From the NCBI GenBank assembly GCA_026706425.1, contig JAPOYW010000601.1:1-9202 (forward strand): a stretch of DNA of 9,202 nt, read 5' to 3'. The notes beneath the pieces are model-generated. The model searched no databases and was not told where the DNA came from. It was given only the letters and a program-made list of their open reading frames with translations. The stretch's first letter is position 1. Each line of letters opens with the position of its first letter. The position numbers and the translations under genes are program-made. Source of the stretch: Gammaproteobacteria bacterium. Lineage in GTDB: Bacteria; Pseudomonadota; Gammaproteobacteria; Pseudomonadales; Azotimanducaceae. Shown piece by piece: positions 7,854 through 9,202 of this stretch.

Positions 7854-9202
7854 TGATTGATCTCGAGCAAGAGCGACAGGGCATCCTGGAAGCGCGGCGC
7901 GATCTCCAGCGCTAGCAGCACGTGGCGGCGCGCGTCTTCGGATTCGTTCAGCCTATGGTACGCCCGCGCGAGGCGGTAGTGGGCGTCCGCGGCGTCGTGT
8001 GGTTTGAGGGACTCGACGGCGAGGTACTCCTGCAAGGCTTCGCGGGGCTTCCCGGCTTCGAGAAGATCGTCGCCCAGCTGCGTTCGGGTCTCGATCGCGA
8101 GCGGCAGGGTCAGGGCAAGGGACCGACGCACGGCCAGCGCGTCCTCGTGCCGCTGCGCGTCGTCCAAGGCGCCAGCCAGACGGTTTAGCGCGCCCGGTGA
8201 ACGACCCCCGGCGCGCCAGTATTCGACGAGCGCATCCACGGCGGCGGCTCGATTGCCTTGGCTCGTCTCCGCCTCGGCGAGCAGCGGGTACGGGCTTGGG
8301 GCGCCGACTGCGTTCGGATAGGCGGCAATGGCGCGACGAGCGGCTTCGGCGGCGAGTGTCCAGTCGTGCGCCGACGCGGCAGCCGCGGCCTCTTGCATGG
8401 CCACCGCGTACGCTGCGGGATCGACTCCGTCGAAACGGTCGTCGAGATAGGCTTCGAATGCGTCGTCGACGGCATGGTGGGTCGTGTCGAGCGCGGCTTC
8501 CAGGGCACCGACCGTGTCCTTGCCGTCGCGGTAGGCGTCGAGAATCCGTGACAGGGCTGCCTGGCCGTAGGCGTGCGCGATGAATTCGCATACCAGTCCC
8601 GCCTGGTTGTAGGACACCATGATTTGGCCCAGGTAGGTCGGGCGGATGAATCCCTCGTCCAGGAGGTCGATGGGAAGCAGTTCGGCTTCGCGGTGCGCCC
8701 TGACGACGCCGAGGGGCACGGCACGGTACCGGGCGGCACCTTCGGCTGTCGCGGTTCCCCGGAACCGGCTCGGCCCCGTCTGCCACTCCTCGAACACGGA
8801 CACGCCTTCGCTGAACCATCGCGAGACCAGGTTGTTGGTCGCCCCCAGGGTGACCACGTGGGCGACTTCGTGCCAGAGGGCGCTCGCCCAGTCGAATCCC
8901 TCCACGACGCTTCGGGCCGATGGACTGTCCATGAGAACGACGTCGCCGAACGCAACGCCCAGGACGCCGATGCCCGGCAGTCCGGAGGTGCGCACCGCGA
9001 AGTCCTGGTGTCGGGGGTAGAGTTCGACTACCACCGGATAGTCGGGAACGAAGCCGTATCGTTGGCCGACGGTCGCTACCGCATCCGTCACCAGGCGCTT
9101 TACGTAGGTGGCCAAAGCCCCGGACTCATCGGGGTGAATACGCATGATTACGTCGTCGTGGACCACTACTCCCCCGCCGCCCAGGCTGTCCAGCAGCCCC
9201 CG
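7850..9202 (-). CDS. Peptidase MA-like (gluzincin) protein with TPR-like C-terminal repeats, 5' end missing
   Basis: The reading frame is open to the right edge, so this is the C-terminal 450 residues of a longer protein. The GTG at 9166 lies inside the domain and is probably not the start. Seen: a zinc-metallopeptidase motif HEVAH at fragment residues 111-115 (bases 8858-8872), followed by WFSEG, whose Glu at about 132 fits the third zinc ligand of gluzincins. The preceding segment (RYGF, then a VVVELYPRHQDFAVRT-like stretch, then GLPGIGVLG) is typical of the peptidase MA-like family. From about residue 265 to the end the chain is Ala/Leu-rich paired helices with TPR-like spacing (for example AHYRLARAYHRLNESEDARRH). 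Many such proteins are exported or membrane-anchored, but the N-terminus that would show this is outside the window. The substrate is unknown. Its TGA overlaps the MoxR start codon (ATGA, 7850-7853). The family call is strong; proteolytic activity is inferred from intact motifs only. Confidence 0.85.
   Translation of the reverse strand, partial: RGLLDSLGGGGVVVHDDVIMRIHPDESGALATYVKRLVTDAVATVGQRYGFVPDYPVVVELYPRHQDFAVRTSGLPGIGVLGVAFGDVVLMDSPSARSVVEGFDWASALWHEVAHVVTLGATNNLVSRWFSEGVSVFEEWQTGPSRFRGTATAEGAARYRAVPLGVVRAHREAELLPIDLLDEGFIRPTYLGQIMVSYNQAGLVCEFIAHAYGQAALSRILDAYRDGKDTVGALEAALDTTHHAVDDAFEAYLDDRFDGVDPAAYAVAMQEAAAAASAHDWTLAAEAARRAIAAYPNAVGAPSPYPLLAEAETSQGNRAAAVDALVEYWRAGGRSPGALNRLAGALDDAQRHEDALAVRRSLALTLPLAIETRTQLGDDLLEAGKPREALQEYLAVESLKPHDAADAHYRLARAYHRLNESEDARRHVLLALEIAPRFQDALSLLLEINQ

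Overview
The window is a high-GC, densely coded bacterial segment. A hand count of one coding line, 1201-1260, gives 46 G+C of 60. It is dominated by one minus-strand operon running from the right edge down to position 417. The proteins (MoxR AAA+ ATPase, DUF58, BatA-like von Willebrand A protein, DUF4175-like coiled-coil membrane protein, HExxH peptidase with tetratricopeptide-like repeats) are typical of Gram-negative bacteria with large genomes, such as Acidobacteriota, Myxococcota, Gemmatimonadota, Planctomycetota or high-GC Proteobacteria. Nothing here settles the phylum.

Layout in transcription order, right to left: (1) 7850-9202, the C-terminal 450 residues of a peptidase-MA-like (gluzincin) protein with a helical-repeat tail, cut by the window edge; (2) 6759-7853, a MoxR AAA+ ATPase; (3) 5755-6762, a DUF58 protein with a metal-binding vWA motif; (4) 3746-5758, a BatA-like protein with two N-terminal membrane segments, a vWA domain, a glutamine-amidotransferase-like middle and a C-terminal membrane segment; (5) 417-3749, a 1110-residue DUF4175-like protein with three membrane segments, Ig-like beta domains and a long helical, partly disordered C-terminus. 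All four junctions are 4-nt stop/start overlaps (ATGA three times, GTGA once), so the genes are very probably one transcript with coupled translation.

Positions 1-416 lie beyond the last stop codon of the operon. This stretch is less GC-rich (about 58% over the first 180 bases, hand count) and I recognise no gene, tRNA or canonical terminator in it. It does hold a two-part imperfect inverted repeat at 234-297.

By family knowledge, MoxR ATPases act with vWA-domain partners as chaperone-like, metal-dependent remodelling systems at the membrane, often linked to envelope stress or maturation of secreted or metalloenzyme complexes. Here the ATPase and DUF58 would be cytoplasmic, and the BatA-like and DUF4175-like proteins would form the membrane part. 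The specific substrate is not shown by the sequence. The unusual element is the co-translated metallopeptidase at the head of the visible operon. No mobile element, CRISPR array or RNA gene was seen.
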